From Novosphingobium sp. CECT 9465 (GTDB taxonomy: Bacteria; Pseudomonadota; Alphaproteobacteria; Sphingomonadales; Sphingomonadaceae), in NCBI RefSeq assembly GCF_920987055.1, contig NZ_CAKLBX010000001.1, forward strand, positions 1,226,501-1,290,500: a stretch of 64,000 nucleotides of DNA, read 5' to 3'. The notes under the pieces were generated by a model. The model was not told the origin of the DNA and ran no database searches. It saw only the letters and a program-made list of their open reading frames with translations. Below, piece by piece: positions 1 to 9,097 of the stretch. Made by a program: the position numbers and the translations under genes. Numbering within the stretch: the stretch's first letter is position 1; each line of letters starts with the position of its first letter.

Positions 1-879
1 GAGGTCTATGCGTTCGGGGACGAGGAAGGTTCACGCTTTCCCGCAGCGATGCTGACCAGCCGTGCCGTGGCCGGTACGCTTGATCCGGCAACATTGGACG
101 TGGCTGACGCCGATGGTGTGAAGCTGGCGGAAATTGTCGATATTGCGGCCTATTCTGCGGCGGCGCGCGCGCGGGGATCGGTGCTTGCCTATCTCGAAGC
201 GCATATCGAACAGGGACCGGTACTGGAGGCCGAAGGGTTGGCCGTCGGCACAGTGACCGGGATTGCCGCGCAATTGCGTTTCGAGATTGAGGTTGGCGGA
301 ACAGCGGGGCACGCGGGGACGACCGCGATGGGTTTGCGGCGCGATGCCGTGGCGGGCATGGCGGAAATGGTCATGTCGGTCGAAGCGGTGGCAACCGCCG
401 GGCCGCCCGACCTTGTGGCGACGGTCGGCGTTGTTCAGGTGCCATCGGGTGCTGCCAATGTGATTGCGGGCAAGTGTGCGTTCACGCTGGATGTGCGGGC
501 GGCAACCGCACCGATGCGCGATGCCGCCGCCGAGGAGATCCTCAGGCATTTCCGCAAGAGCGCCAATGAACGCGATCTGTCGCTGGCGGTTCGCATGGTC
601 CATGATCTGCCTGCCAGCCCATGCGATCCGGCGCTGATGAACCTGCTCGACAATGCCACGATCGCGGCTGGCCACACTCCCTTCCGGCTCGTTTCCGGCG
701 CAGGGCACGATGCGATGGTCATGGCTGCGCTGTGCCCCACCGCGATGCTGTTCATCCGCTGCCGCGGCGGGGTGAGCCACAACCCTGCCGAACATGTCCA
801 TCCCGCCGATGCCGATGTGGCGCTGCGGGTCATGCTTGGCTTTATCGAACGACTGGGAGCGACCGTTGACCCCGCTTGA
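1..879 (+). CDS. Allantoate amidohydrolase, 5' end outside window
   Basis: The reading frame is open from base 1, so the N-terminus lies upstream of the window. It is an M20-family binuclear metallo-amidohydrolase that hydrolyses allantoate to ureidoglycine (or ureidoglycolate), CO2 and ammonia in the cytoplasm. Visible hallmarks are FGDEEGSRFP (metal-binding Glu pair), EAHIEQGPVLE, GHAGTTAMGLRRDA in the lid domain, SGAGHDAMVMA and the C-terminal GGVSHNPAEH metal motif. The related hydantoinase/carbamoylase and ureidoglycolate amidohydrolase enzymes share this fold, but the next gene encodes an ureidoglycine aminotransferase, which favours allantoate as substrate. Its 3' end overlaps the next gene by 14 bp. 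Confidence 0.9.
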   Translation, partial: EVYAFGDEEGSRFPAAMLTSRAVAGTLDPATLDVADADGVKLAEIVDIAAYSAAARARGSVLAYLEAHIEQGPVLEAEGLAVGTVTGIAAQLRFEIEVGGTAGHAGTTAMGLRRDAVAGMAEMVMSVEAVATAGPPDLVATVGVVQVPSGAANVIAGKCAFTLDVRAATAPMRDAAAEEILRHFRKSANERDLSLAVRMVHDLPASPCDPALMNLLDNATIAAGHTPFRLVSGAGHDAMVMAALCPTAMLFIRCRGGVSHNPAEHVHPADADVALRVMLGFIERLGATVDPA

Positions 880-2107
880 TTCAACCCTTTTCGGCGAGAT
901 AGACCCCCCGCAGCGGCTGCTGATGGGACCGGGGCCGGTCAATGCCCACCCGCGCGTTCTGCGCGCGATGGCGGCGGATCTGCTGGGGCAGTTCGACCCG
1001 GAAATGACCGGGTTCATGAACCAGGTCATGGCGCTGTACCGCCCGGTATTCGGTACGCAAAACCAGTGGACCATGTTGATTGACGGCACCGCGCGCGCCG
1101 CGATCGAGGCTTCGCTGGTGAGCCTTGTTGAACCCGGCGATACGGTGCTGGTGGTGAATTTCGGGCGCTTTGGCCTGCTGCTGACCGAAATCCTCTCACG
1201 CATCGGGGCCAACGTCGAACAGGTGAGCGCGCCTTGGGGAGAAGTCGTGTCGATCGAGGCGATTGCCGAGGCGATTGTGCGCCATGGCCCGCGCGTGGTC
1301 GCCACTGTCCACGGTGATACATCGACCACGATGGCGCAGCCGCTGGAAGGCCTGGGCGCGTTGTGCAGGGCGGCAGGCGCCTATGCCTATGTGGATGCCA
1401 CGGCGACGCTGGGCGGCATGGAGATTGCGGCGGATCGCTGGGGTGTGGACGTGGTGACCGGCGGCTTGCAGAAGTGCCTTGGCGGGCCTTCGGGATCGGC
1501 TCCCATCACCATATCGGACCGCGCGGCGCAGCGCATTTTCGCGCGGCGGCATGTGGAGCAGGGCATCAGGCGCGATGATATTGCCGATGGCAAAGGCCCG
1601 CGCATTCCGTCCAACTATTTCGATCTTGCGATGATCATGGACTACTGGTCCGACAAGCGGCTCAACCACCACACCGAAGCGACATCCATGCTCTATGCCG
1701 CGCGCGAATGCGCCCGCGTGGCGCTGGGCGAGGGGCTGGAAGCGCGGTTCGCGCGACACCGCAAGGCCGGTGCGGCGATGGCGGCGGGACTGCGCGCGAT
1801 GGGGCTGACCGTGTTCGGCGACGATGCCCACCGCATGACCAACGTGACCGGGGTTTACATTCCAGCGGGCGTGGATGGCGAGGCGATCCGCGCGATGATG
1901 CGCGATCACTTCGAGATCGAGATCGGCACGGCTTTCGGCCCGCTCGTCGGCAAGATCTGGCGGCTGGGCGCGATGGGCTACAACGCAATGAAGCACAAGG
2001 TGCTGCTGACGCTGGGCGCGCTGGAGGCTTGCCTCAAGGCTGCGGGCCACCCCGTGCCGCTGGGCGTGGCGGTGCCTGCGGCACTGGCGGCGTGGGAGGC
2101 GGCATGA
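866..2107 (+). CDS. pucG: (S)-ureidoglycine-glyoxylate aminotransferase
   Basis: This is a 413-residue class-V PLP aminotransferase. Family knowledge: PucG transfers the amino group of ureidoglycine to glyoxylate, giving oxalurate and glycine. The N-terminal MGPGPVNAHPRVLRAM matches the alanine-glyoxylate/serine aminotransferase group. The Schiff-base lysine is in TGGLQKCLGGPSG (about K203), and DATATLGGMEIAADRWGVD precedes it. I chose the TTG at 866 because GGGAGC lies about seven bases upstream and it gives the short overlap typical of this operon. An upstream ATG in frame would read through most of the allantoate amidohydrolase C-terminus. Serine-glyoxylate aminotransferase is the alternative reading, but the operon context argues for PucG. 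Confidence 0.85.
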   Translation: MTPLDSTLFGEIDPPQRLLMGPGPVNAHPRVLRAMAADLLGQFDPEMTGFMNQVMALYRPVFGTQNQWTMLIDGTARAAIEASLVSLVEPGDTVLVVNFGRFGLLLTEILSRIGANVEQVSAPWGEVVSIEAIAEAIVRHGPRVVATVHGDTSTTMAQPLEGLGALCRAAGAYAYVDATATLGGMEIAADRWGVDVVTGGLQKCLGGPSGSAPITISDRAAQRIFARRHVEQGIRRDDIADGKGPRIPSNYFDLAMIMDYWSDKRLNHHTEATSMLYAARECARVALGEGLEARFARHRKAGAAMAAGLRAMGLTVFGDDAHRMTNVTGVYIPAGVDGEAIRAMMRDHFEIEIGTAFGPLVGKIWRLGAMGYNAMKHKVLLTLGALEACLKAAGHPVPLGVAVPAALAAWEAA

Positions 2108-3006
2108 CGATAGGGCGCGATCTGGTTGGCTATGGCGCCACGCCTCCGGCTGCGCAGTGGCCTGGCGGAGCGCGGGTTGCCGTGCAGTTTGTGATAAATT
2201 ACGAAGAGGGCGCGGAAAATTCCGTGCTGAATGGCGACAAGGGATCGGAAGCGTTTCTTTCCGAGATGGTGGGGGCGGCCTCTCATCCCGCGCGGGCCAT
2301 GGCGATGGAGGGCCTGTACGAATACGGCAGCCGCGCCGGGTTTTGGCGGCTGCATCGCCTGTTCACCACACGCAGCGTACCTGTGACGGTGTTCGGCGTG
2401 GCGGTGGCGATGGAAATGAACCCGGCTGCGGTCGACGCCATGCTGAAGGCTGACTGGGAGATTGCCACGCACGGCTATCGCTGGATCGATTACCAATACG
2501 TGCCCGAAGCGGTGGAGCGCGAACATGTTGCGCGGGCCATCGAATTGCACACAAAGCTCACAGGTGCGCGTCCGCTGGGCTGGTATCAGGGTCGCACCTC
2601 TCCCAACACCGCGCGGCTGGTAGTTGAGGAAGGGGGCTTCCTATATGACGCCGACAGTTATGCCGACGACCTGCCCTATTGGGACACGCGCCATGGCAAG
2701 CCGCAACTGATCGTCCCCTATTCGCTCGACGCCAACGACATGAAGATGGTGGCGCTTAACGGTTTTACCGAGGGCGAGCAGTTTTTCAGGTACTTGCGTG
2801 ATACTTTCGAGCAATTGCGCGAAGAGGGCGGGCGAATGATGTCTATCGGTTTGCACGGGCGCATTGCCGGAAGGCCTGCGCGCGCGCAGGCCGTGGCCCG
2901 GTTTCTGGACCATGTGATCGACAGCGGCGATGCGTGGATCGCGCGGCGGATCGACATCGCACGGCACTGGTTGGCGCAGTATCCCTTTGCGGGAGGGGTT
3001 GCGTGA
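2104..3006 (+). CDS. puuE: Metal-independent allantoinase (polysaccharide deacetylase fold)
   Basis: A 300-residue NodB/polysaccharide-deacetylase-fold protein that opens the hydantoin ring of (S)-allantoin to allantoate. The diagnostic strings are VQFVINYEEGAENSVLNGD near the N-terminus, THGYRWIDY, GWYQGRTSPNTARLVVEEGG and SIGLHGRIAGRPARA. These separate PuuE from the unrelated zinc amidohydrolase AllB. The ATG overlaps the pucG stop as ATGA, which implies translational coupling. Length and start agree with the family. Confidence 0.92.
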   Translation: MTIGRDLVGYGATPPAAQWPGGARVAVQFVINYEEGAENSVLNGDKGSEAFLSEMVGAASHPARAMAMEGLYEYGSRAGFWRLHRLFTTRSVPVTVFGVAVAMEMNPAAVDAMLKADWEIATHGYRWIDYQYVPEAVEREHVARAIELHTKLTGARPLGWYQGRTSPNTARLVVEEGGFLYDADSYADDLPYWDTRHGKPQLIVPYSLDANDMKMVALNGFTEGEQFFRYLRDTFEQLREEGGRMMSIGLHGRIAGRPARAQAVARFLDHVIDSGDAWIARRIDIARHWLAQYPFAGGVA

Positions 3007-3383
3007 CCATCGATGATCCCGTGCTTCTGGCCGAAGTGACCGCCGCTTTCCACGCATATGAGCGTGCGCTGATGGCGGACGACCTGCCCGCAATGGACGC
3101 CCTGTTTCATGATGCGCCGACGACAAACCGTTTCGGCGTGGGTGAAGTGCTGTGGGGGATGGATGCCATCCGGGCGTTTCGCAAGGGGCGCGGGGGATCA
3201 CCGCAGCGACGGTTGGGGCACGTGGCGATCACGGTTTATGGCGATGGATTTGCCACGGCCGACGCCGAATTCTTCCGTGACGGTTCCGATCGGCGCGGGC
3301 GGCAGAGCCAGGCGTGGGTAAGGTTTGCCGATGGCTGGAAGGTGGTCTCTGCCCATGTCAGCCTTGAGGGAAGCACATCATGA
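3003..3383 (+). CDS. HpxZ/AtzH-like NTF2-fold protein
   Basis: A 126-residue protein of the HpxZ/AtzH family (NTF2-like fold). It is recognised by DDLPAMDALFHDAPTTNRFG, a GEVLWGMDAIRAFRKGR segment, and QSAWVRF-like and WKVVSAHVS strands at the C-terminus (actual text QSQAWVRFADGWKVVSAHVS). In Klebsiella, HpxZ belongs to the oxalurate catabolic set. Here it sits two genes after pucG, whose product makes oxalurate, so a role in handling oxalurate or its breakdown is plausible but inferred. The GTG start at 3003 has GGGAGGGG upstream and overlaps the puuE stop. No HpxW/X/Y partners are visible in the window. Confidence 0.72.
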   Translation: MTIDDPVLLAEVTAAFHAYERALMADDLPAMDALFHDAPTTNRFGVGEVLWGMDAIRAFRKGRGGSPQRRLGHVAITVYGDGFATADAEFFRDGSDRRGRQSQAWVRFADGWKVVSAHVSLEGSTS

Positions 3384-3835
3384 CCGCGCTGTTCGAGCAC
3401 AGCCCATGGGTGGAAGCGCGCGCTGGCGCGCGAGGATCCAGCGGCGATCGCCATGCCGATCTTATGGCGGTGGTGCTTGAAGCGACGCCTGAGGAGCAAC
3501 TCGCGCTGATCCGCGCGCACCCGGAACTTGCCGGCAAGGCTGCCATCGACCGCACGTTGACCGATGCTTCAGCAGCGGAGCAGGCGAGCGCCGGGCTGGA
3601 CCGGCTGAGCGAAGAGGAGTTTGCACGGTTCCATGCACTTAACGCGGAATACCGGACACGCTTCGGCTTCCCCTTCATCATTTGCGTGAGGCTGACCGAC
3701 AAGGCGGGGATTCTGCGCGCGATGGAAGCGCGGCTGGGCAACGACCGCGAAACCGAGATAGCGACTGCCATCGCGCAGATCGGTGAAATCGTCCGGCTTC
3801 GTCTGAGAGACATGGGCTGGGAGGACCCCCAATGA
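3380..3835 (+). CDS. uraD: OHCU decarboxylase
   Basis: A 151-residue 2-oxo-4-hydroxy-4-carboxy-5-ureidoimidazoline decarboxylase. It converts OHCU to (S)-allantoin, the last step before ring opening. Key strings are ALIRAHPELAGKAA, with the catalytic His in HPEL, and FHALNAEYRTRFGFPFIICV, the substrate-binding segment. Length is typical for bacterial single-domain UraD. ATGA overlaps link it to both neighbours. Confidence 0.92.
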   Translation: MTALFEHSPWVEARAGARGSSGDRHADLMAVVLEATPEEQLALIRAHPELAGKAAIDRTLTDASAAEQASAGLDRLSEEEFARFHALNAEYRTRFGFPFIICVRLTDKAGILRAMEARLGNDRETEIATAIAQIGEIVRLRLRDMGWEDPQ

Positions 3836-5031
3836 CGATAGATTGGGGCGAATGGCTCAACCTGGCGATCCGCTGGTTTCATCTGACGGCGGGCATCGCG
3901 TGGATCGGATCGTCGTTCTACTTCGTTTGGCTGGACAACCATCTGGTGCCGCCCAAGGAGGGTGACGCCACGGGTGAAGTGTGGTCGGTCCACGGCGGCG
4001 GGTTCTATCACAAGCAGAAGTATGCGGTGGCCCCGGCCAGGATGCCGGAGGACCTGCACTGGTTCAAATGGGAAGCCTATACTACCTGGATCACCGGCTT
4101 TTCGCTGCTGGTGCTGATCTACTGGGTCGGCGCGGAAAGTTTCCTGATCGATCCGGCCAAGGCACGGATGAGCCAGACCGATGCCATCGCGATTGGCATT
4201 GGCGCGCTGTTCGTGGGCTGGATGTTCTATGATCTTGCGTGTCGTTCGCCCCTGGGCCGGAATGATCGCGCGCTGGGCGTGGTGTGGTTTGCCTTCCTGA
4301 CCTTCGCCGCATGGTTCCTGAACCATGTGTTCAACGCGCGCGGCGCCTTCATCCATGTCGGCGCGATGATCGGTACGGTCATGGTCGCCAACGTGTTCTT
4401 CGTGATCATACCCAACCAGCGCAAGGCCGTGGCGCAACTGATGCGCGGCGAAGCTCCCGATCCGGCGCTGGGCAAGGCGGGCAAGCAAAGGTCCTTGCAC
4501 AACAATTACATGACGCTGCCGGTGCTGTTCATCATGATCAGCCATCACTACGCCATGACGTTTGGTGCGGCGCGACCGTGGCTGGTGCTGGCGCTATTGG
4601 GATTGACCGGGGTGGCGGTGCGCCATGTGTTCAACTTGCGCCATCGCGGTGCGCCGACCGGGCGAGCCATGGCGGTGGCCGGGGCGATGGCGCTGGTGAG
4701 TGTGACTTATGTCTCGATGGAGAAGGCCACACTTCCCGTTGAGGTGGAAAGTGTGGCGGCTGGCTCCGCCGCCGAAACATGGGCCAGCGTGGAGCCGATT
4801 TTCGTGAAGCATTGCACCAGTTGTCATGCGGCAAAGCCAACCAGCGAAGCGTTTGCCGCGCCACCACTGGGCGTCATGGTCGATACCTATGACCACAGCC
4901 GCGCCGCAGCCGGGCGTGTGAAGAAGGTGGCGGTCGACGCGGAGATCATGCCGCTGGGGAACATGACCGGCATGACCCGCGCCGAGCGCGACGCGCTGGG
5001 CCGGTGGATCGCCGCAGGAGCACCGCAATGA
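3832..5031 (+). CDS. puuD: Membrane urate hydroxylase PuuD with C-terminal cytochrome c
   Basis: A 399-residue integral membrane protein that oxidises urate to 5-hydroxyisourate and passes electrons to a C-terminal haem, replacing soluble uricase. The N-terminal ~290 residues carry several hydrophobic helices (for example IRWFHLTAGIAWIGSSFYFV and the region around SHHYAMTFGAARPWLVLALL). The C-terminal domain has the haem c site HCTSCH (about C328-H332) and a downstream NMTGM that could supply the axial Met. No soluble uricase is present in the cluster, which makes this the urate-oxidising step. It is coupled to uraD and uraH by ATGA overlaps. Confidence 0.92.
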   Translation: MTIDWGEWLNLAIRWFHLTAGIAWIGSSFYFVWLDNHLVPPKEGDATGEVWSVHGGGFYHKQKYAVAPARMPEDLHWFKWEAYTTWITGFSLLVLIYWVGAESFLIDPAKARMSQTDAIAIGIGALFVGWMFYDLACRSPLGRNDRALGVVWFAFLTFAAWFLNHVFNARGAFIHVGAMIGTVMVANVFFVIIPNQRKAVAQLMRGEAPDPALGKAGKQRSLHNNYMTLPVLFIMISHHYAMTFGAARPWLVLALLGLTGVAVRHVFNLRHRGAPTGRAMAVAGAMALVSVTYVSMEKATLPVEVESVAAGSAAETWASVEPIFVKHCTSCHAAKPTSEAFAAPPLGVMVDTYDHSRAAAGRVKKVAVDAEIMPLGNMTGMTRAERDALGRWIAAGAPQ

Positions 5032-5369
5032 CCACGCTTTCTACCCATGTGCTCGATACCATGCATGGCTTGCCGGCAAGCGAGGTGAAAGTCAGGCTGG
5101 AGAACAGTACCGAGACGGCGCTTTTCACGGGCGAAACCAATGGGGATGGACGTTGTCCGGGTCTGAGTGCGGCCGTGCCGGAACTTGCGCCGGGGCAGTA
5201 TGCGCTGGTCTTTGCCGTGGCGGACTATTTCCGCGGCATGGGCGTAGCGCTGCCTGATCCGCCGTTTCTCGACGAAGTTCGGATAAACTTCGGCCTGGCA
5301 GATGAAGGGCACTACCACGTGCCGCTGCTGGTCTCGCCTTTCTCCTATTCGACCTACCGGGGAAGCTGA
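5028..5369 (+). CDS. uraH: 5-hydroxyisourate hydrolase
   Basis: A 113-residue transthyretin-like protein that hydrolyses 5-hydroxyisourate to OHCU. The N-terminal LSTHVLDTMHGLPA holds the first catalytic His, EVRINF supplies the Arg, and the chain ends in YRGS, the family signature. It sits directly after puuD, whose product is its substrate. The start overlaps the puuD stop. Confidence 0.94.
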   Translation: MTTLSTHVLDTMHGLPASEVKVRLENSTETALFTGETNGDGRCPGLSAAVPELAPGQYALVFAVADYFRGMGVALPDPPFLDEVRINFGLADEGHYHVPLLVSPFSYSTYRGS

Positions 5370-5372
5370 TCC

Positions 5373-6788
5373 ATGGCGGTGCGTTTTCTGCTGGATGGCG
5401 ATTTGGTGGAAATCGCCCCGTGCGATCCCACGGGAACTCTGCTCGATTACCTGCGCGGGCCGTTGCGACGGACGGGCACCAAGGAAGGCTGTGCCGAGGG
5501 CGATTGCGGAGCCTGCACCGTGCTGGTGGGTGAACTTGCCGATGGCGGTGTGCGGTGGCGGGCGGTGAACGCCTGCATCGCATTCCTGCCTATGGTCCAT
5601 GGCAAGGCGGTGATGACGGTGGAGAGCCTTGGGCAGGCTGGGATGCTCAATCCCTTGCAAGCCTGCATGGCGGCCAATGGCAGTTCGCAGTGCGGGTTCT
5701 GCACGCCGGGCTTCGTGATGTCCTTGCATGGCCGTGCCATCGGCGCGCTGGGCAGCGATTTGCCGGTTGCCGATGTGATTGCCGGTAACTTGTGCCGCTG
5801 CACCGGCTATGGGCCGATCCTTGAGGCCGGGGAAACGGTTGCGCGGATCGTGCAGGATGATGCCGCGCTGGTTGATGCGCTGGTCGGTCTGGCGGGAGAT
5901 GCCAGTGGTCCTTTTGAGGGGAGGCAGTGGTTTGCACCGCGTTCCTCCCAATCACTCGCGGCTATTCTGGCCAAGCATCCCGAAGCGCGGATCGTGGCCG
6001 GGGCAACCGATGTGGGCCTGTGGGTGACCAAGGGACTGCGCGATCTGGAAACGGTGGTGTTCATCGGGGACGTGGCCGATCTCAAGACGATCGAGGAGAC
6101 AGCAGAGGGCCTGCGGATTGGCGCCGGTGTGCGCTATGCCGAGGTGCATCAGGCGATGGCGAGGCTTCACCCCGATCTTGGTGAACTGGTGCGGCGCATC
6201 GGCGGGTTGCAGGTGCGCAATTCCGGCACGGTTTGCGGCAATATCGCCAATGGCTCACCCATTGGTGACGGGCCGCCTGCGCTGATTGCGCTGGGGGCGC
6301 AACTGACCTTGCGTTCTGCCGAGGGTCGCCGGACGATGCCGCTGGAGAACTACTTCATCGATTATGGCAAGCAGAACCGGGCGCCGGGCGAATTCGTCGA
6401 AAGCGTGTTCGTCCCGCGCCCTGCAGCGGACGCGGTGGTACACACCTCGAAGCTGTCGCGCCGGTTCGACAGCGATATATCCGCTGTGCTGGGCGCTTTT
6501 GCGCTGACGGTCGAGCAGGGGACGATCACTGCCGCGCGTGTGGCGTTTGGGGGGATGGCGGCAACACCCCGGCGGGCGGTCGCCTGCGAGGCAGCGCTGG
6601 TGGGGCGGTCGTTTGACGAAACGACGGTTGCGGCAGCGGCGGATGCGCTGCGGGGGGATTATCAGCCATTCACCGATGTGCGCGGAATGGCCACCTATCG
6701 TATCGAGGCGGCGGCTGCGCTGCTGTGGCGGCTGTGGTATCGCGCGCAGGGCGTTGCAGTTTCCGTGCTGAACGTGGAGGCGTGTTGA
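5373..6788 (+). CDS. xdhA: Xanthine dehydrogenase small subunit (2Fe-2S and FAD)
   Basis: A 471-residue iron-sulfur/FAD subunit. The plant-type 2Fe-2S cluster uses GTKEGCAEGDCGACTVLVG near residues 35-52. The second 2Fe-2S domain has QCGFCTPGFVMSLHG and NLCRCTGYGPI. The FAD domain starts around residue 190 (ARIVAGATDVGLWVTKGLRD) and includes GGLQVRNSGTVCGNIANGSPIGD. It transfers electrons from the molybdenum subunit (next gene) to NAD+. Start ATG at 5373 lies 3 bp after uraH, and its stop overlaps the xdhB start. Confidence 0.95.
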   Translation: MAVRFLLDGDLVEIAPCDPTGTLLDYLRGPLRRTGTKEGCAEGDCGACTVLVGELADGGVRWRAVNACIAFLPMVHGKAVMTVESLGQAGMLNPLQACMAANGSSQCGFCTPGFVMSLHGRAIGALGSDLPVADVIAGNLCRCTGYGPILEAGETVARIVQDDAALVDALVGLAGDASGPFEGRQWFAPRSSQSLAAILAKHPEARIVAGATDVGLWVTKGLRDLETVVFIGDVADLKTIEETAEGLRIGAGVRYAEVHQAMARLHPDLGELVRRIGGLQVRNSGTVCGNIANGSPIGDGPPALIALGAQLTLRSAEGRRTMPLENYFIDYGKQNRAPGEFVESVFVPRPAADAVVHTSKLSRRFDSDISAVLGAFALTVEQGTITAARVAFGGMAATPRRAVACEAALVGRSFDETTVAAAADALRGDYQPFTDVRGMATYRIEAAAALLWRLWYRAQGVAVSVLNVEAC

Positions 6789-9097
6789 TGGCTGATGCCG
6801 ATCCGCTCTGGCCGACAGCAGTCAAGCCATCACATCCGCATGACAGCGCGCATTTGCATGTGGCGGGTGCTGCCCGCTATGTCGATGACGAGCCGGAACC
6901 GGTGGGGATGCTGCACCTTGCCTTCGGGCTTTCCAGCGAGGCGCGGGCGCGGATAACGGGCATGGACCTCTCTGCCGTACGCGCATTTCCGGGTGTGGTG
7001 GCGGTCTATACCGCAGCCGACATTCCGGGCGAAAACAACGTCGGTCCGATCGCGCACGATGACCGGGTGCTGGCCGATGGCGAAGTGGTAAGTCACGGTC
7101 AGCCGGTTTTTCTGGTGGCGGCAGAGAGCCGGATTGCGGCGCGCAAGGCTGCGCGCCTGGGGCGGATCGATTACGAACCGCTGGAGCCTGCGATCACCGT
7201 GGAGCAGGCACGGGCAGCAGGATCGCGGATCGAGGCCGACCAGCGCATGGTGCAGGGCGATGCGGACGCCGCGCTGGCCACCGCGCCGCATCGCTTGTCT
7301 GGAAAGCTGAAGATCGGCGCGCAGGATCACTTCTATCTCGAAGGGCAGGTTGCCCATGCGCGACCGGGCGAGGATGGGCAAATCCATGTCGTTTCATCCA
7401 GCCAGCACCCCAGCGAAGTGCAGCACCTTGTCGCGTTGCTGCTGAAAAAGCCGGGCGCGGACGTGACCGTGGAGGTGCGGCGCATGGGCGGGGCCTTTGG
7501 TGGCAAGGAAAGCCAGGCCGCGCTCTTCGCCGCCGCTGCCGCGCTGGTGGTGCACCACACCGGGCGTCCGGCCAAGTTCCGCTGCGACCGCGACGATGAC
7601 ATGATCACGACGGGCAAGCGCCACGATTTCGATGTGGATTACGAGGTCGGCCATGATGACGCCGGGCGAATGAAGGCAGTGAAGCTGCGCTTCGGCGGGC
7701 GCTGCGGGGCAACGATGGATCTCTCGCCCGGCATCAATGACCGTACGATGTTCCATGCCGACAACTGCTATTTTCTGCCCGATGTGGAGATCGTGTCGGA
7801 GCGGCTGAAAACGAACACCGTTTCCGCGACGGCGTTCCGCGGCTTTGGCGGGCCGCAGGGAATGCTGGCGATCGAGCGGATATGCGATCACATCGCTGCG
7901 CGGCTGGGTCTCGATCCGTTGGAGGTGCGCGAATGCAATCTCTATGGAAAAGGCCGCGATGTCACCCCCTATGGCATGAGGCTGGAGGATAACATTGCCC
8001 CGCAACTTGTTGCGCGGCTTCGGGAAACGTCCAGCTATGATGCGCGATGCAAGGCGATTGCAGCGTTCAATTCGGGCAGTCCCGTGCTCAAGAAGGGCCT
8101 TGCGCTCACCCCCGTCAAGTTCGGGATCAGCTTCACCACCACGCACCTCAATCAGGCAGGCGCGCTGGTCCATGTCTATGCCGATGGGTCTATCCAGGTG
8201 AACCACGGCGGGACCGAGATGGGGCAGGGGCTTTACATCAAGGTGGCGCAGATCGTGGCAGATGCCTTTGCGGTGCCGGTCTCTCAGGTGCGGATTACCG
8301 CAACGCGGACGGACAAGGTGCCCAACACTTCGGCCACGGCGGCGTCGTCCGGTGCCGACCTCAACGGCATGGCGGCCCATAACGCGGCGATGGCGATCCG
8401 CGAAAGAATGGCGGCCTTTCTGGGCGGGGCCTTCGGGTGTGCGGCACAGGATGTGCTTTTCACACCCGCGGGGGTGATCGTCGGTGAAGCGCGGCTGACC
8501 TTTGCGGAGGCTGCGCGCAAGGCGCATCTTGGGCGGATTTCCCTGTCCTCCACCGGCTTTTACGCCACGCCCGATATCGCGTACGACCGTCCATCGCACA
8601 AAGGGCGTCCGTTCTACTACTTCGCTTATGGCGCGGCGGTTTCCGAAGTGGTGGTCGATCTGCTGACCGGAGAGCACAAGGTGCTGGCCGTCGATATCCT
8701 CCACGATGTCGGGCGTTCGCTGAATCCGGCTATCGATCGTGGGCAGATCGAGGGTGGGTTCGTGCAAGGACAGGGCTGGTTGACGACCGAAGTGGTCGAA
8801 TGGGACGGGAAAGGCCGCCTGCTCAACCATTCACCTGCAACCTACAAGATTCCCACTGCTTCGGACCGTCCCAAGCGCTTGCGCATCGATCTGTGGGACG
8901 GGGAAAACGCCAAGCCGACGATCCATCGGTCAAAGGCGGTAGGCGAACCACCGCTGATGCTGGCCAATTCGGTGTTCTGCGCGATCAGTGCTGCGATTGC
9001 GGCGGCCAACCCGGAAAAGCGCGAATTGCCGCCGCTCGATGCGCCTGCCACGCCAGAGGCGGTGCTGCGCGCGGTTGCTGCGCATCGGGCGGCATGA
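6788..9097 (+). CDS. xdhB: Xanthine dehydrogenase molybdenum-binding subunit
   Basis: A 769-residue molybdopterin subunit that hydroxylates hypoxanthine to xanthine and xanthine to urate. Visible motifs include RRMGGAFGGKESQ, TAFRGFGGPQGM, NHGGTEMGQGL and the active-site Glu region KAVGEPPLMLANSVF near the C-terminus. I use the ATG at 6788, which overlaps the xdhA stop by one base and gives the usual N-terminus with HLHVAGAARYVDDEP. Length is normal for split-type bacterial XDH. Confidence 0.95.
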   Translation: MADADPLWPTAVKPSHPHDSAHLHVAGAARYVDDEPEPVGMLHLAFGLSSEARARITGMDLSAVRAFPGVVAVYTAADIPGENNVGPIAHDDRVLADGEVVSHGQPVFLVAAESRIAARKAARLGRIDYEPLEPAITVEQARAAGSRIEADQRMVQGDADAALATAPHRLSGKLKIGAQDHFYLEGQVAHARPGEDGQIHVVSSSQHPSEVQHLVALLLKKPGADVTVEVRRMGGAFGGKESQAALFAAAAALVVHHTGRPAKFRCDRDDDMITTGKRHDFDVDYEVGHDDAGRMKAVKLRFGGRCGATMDLSPGINDRTMFHADNCYFLPDVEIVSERLKTNTVSATAFRGFGGPQGMLAIERICDHIAARLGLDPLEVRECNLYGKGRDVTPYGMRLEDNIAPQLVARLRETSSYDARCKAIAAFNSGSPVLKKGLALTPVKFGISFTTTHLNQAGALVHVYADGSIQVNHGGTEMGQGLYIKVAQIVADAFAVPVSQVRITATRTDKVPNTSATAASSGADLNGMAAHNAAMAIRERMAAFLGGAFGCAAQDVLFTPAGVIVGEARLTFAEAARKAHLGRISLSSTGFYATPDIAYDRPSHKGRPFYYFAYGAAVSEVVVDLLTGEHKVLAVDILHDVGRSLNPAIDRGQIEGGFVQGQGWLTTEVVEWDGKGRLLNHSPATYKIPTASDRPKRLRIDLWDGENAKPTIHRSKAVGEPPLMLANSVFCAISAAIAAANPEKRELPPLDAPATPEAVLRAVAAHRAA

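Noticed and set aside
794..865. Earlier ATG start for pucG
   Set aside because: It would overlap the allantoate amidohydrolase by 86 bp and add residues unlike the family; TTG 866 with GGGAGC upstream fits better.
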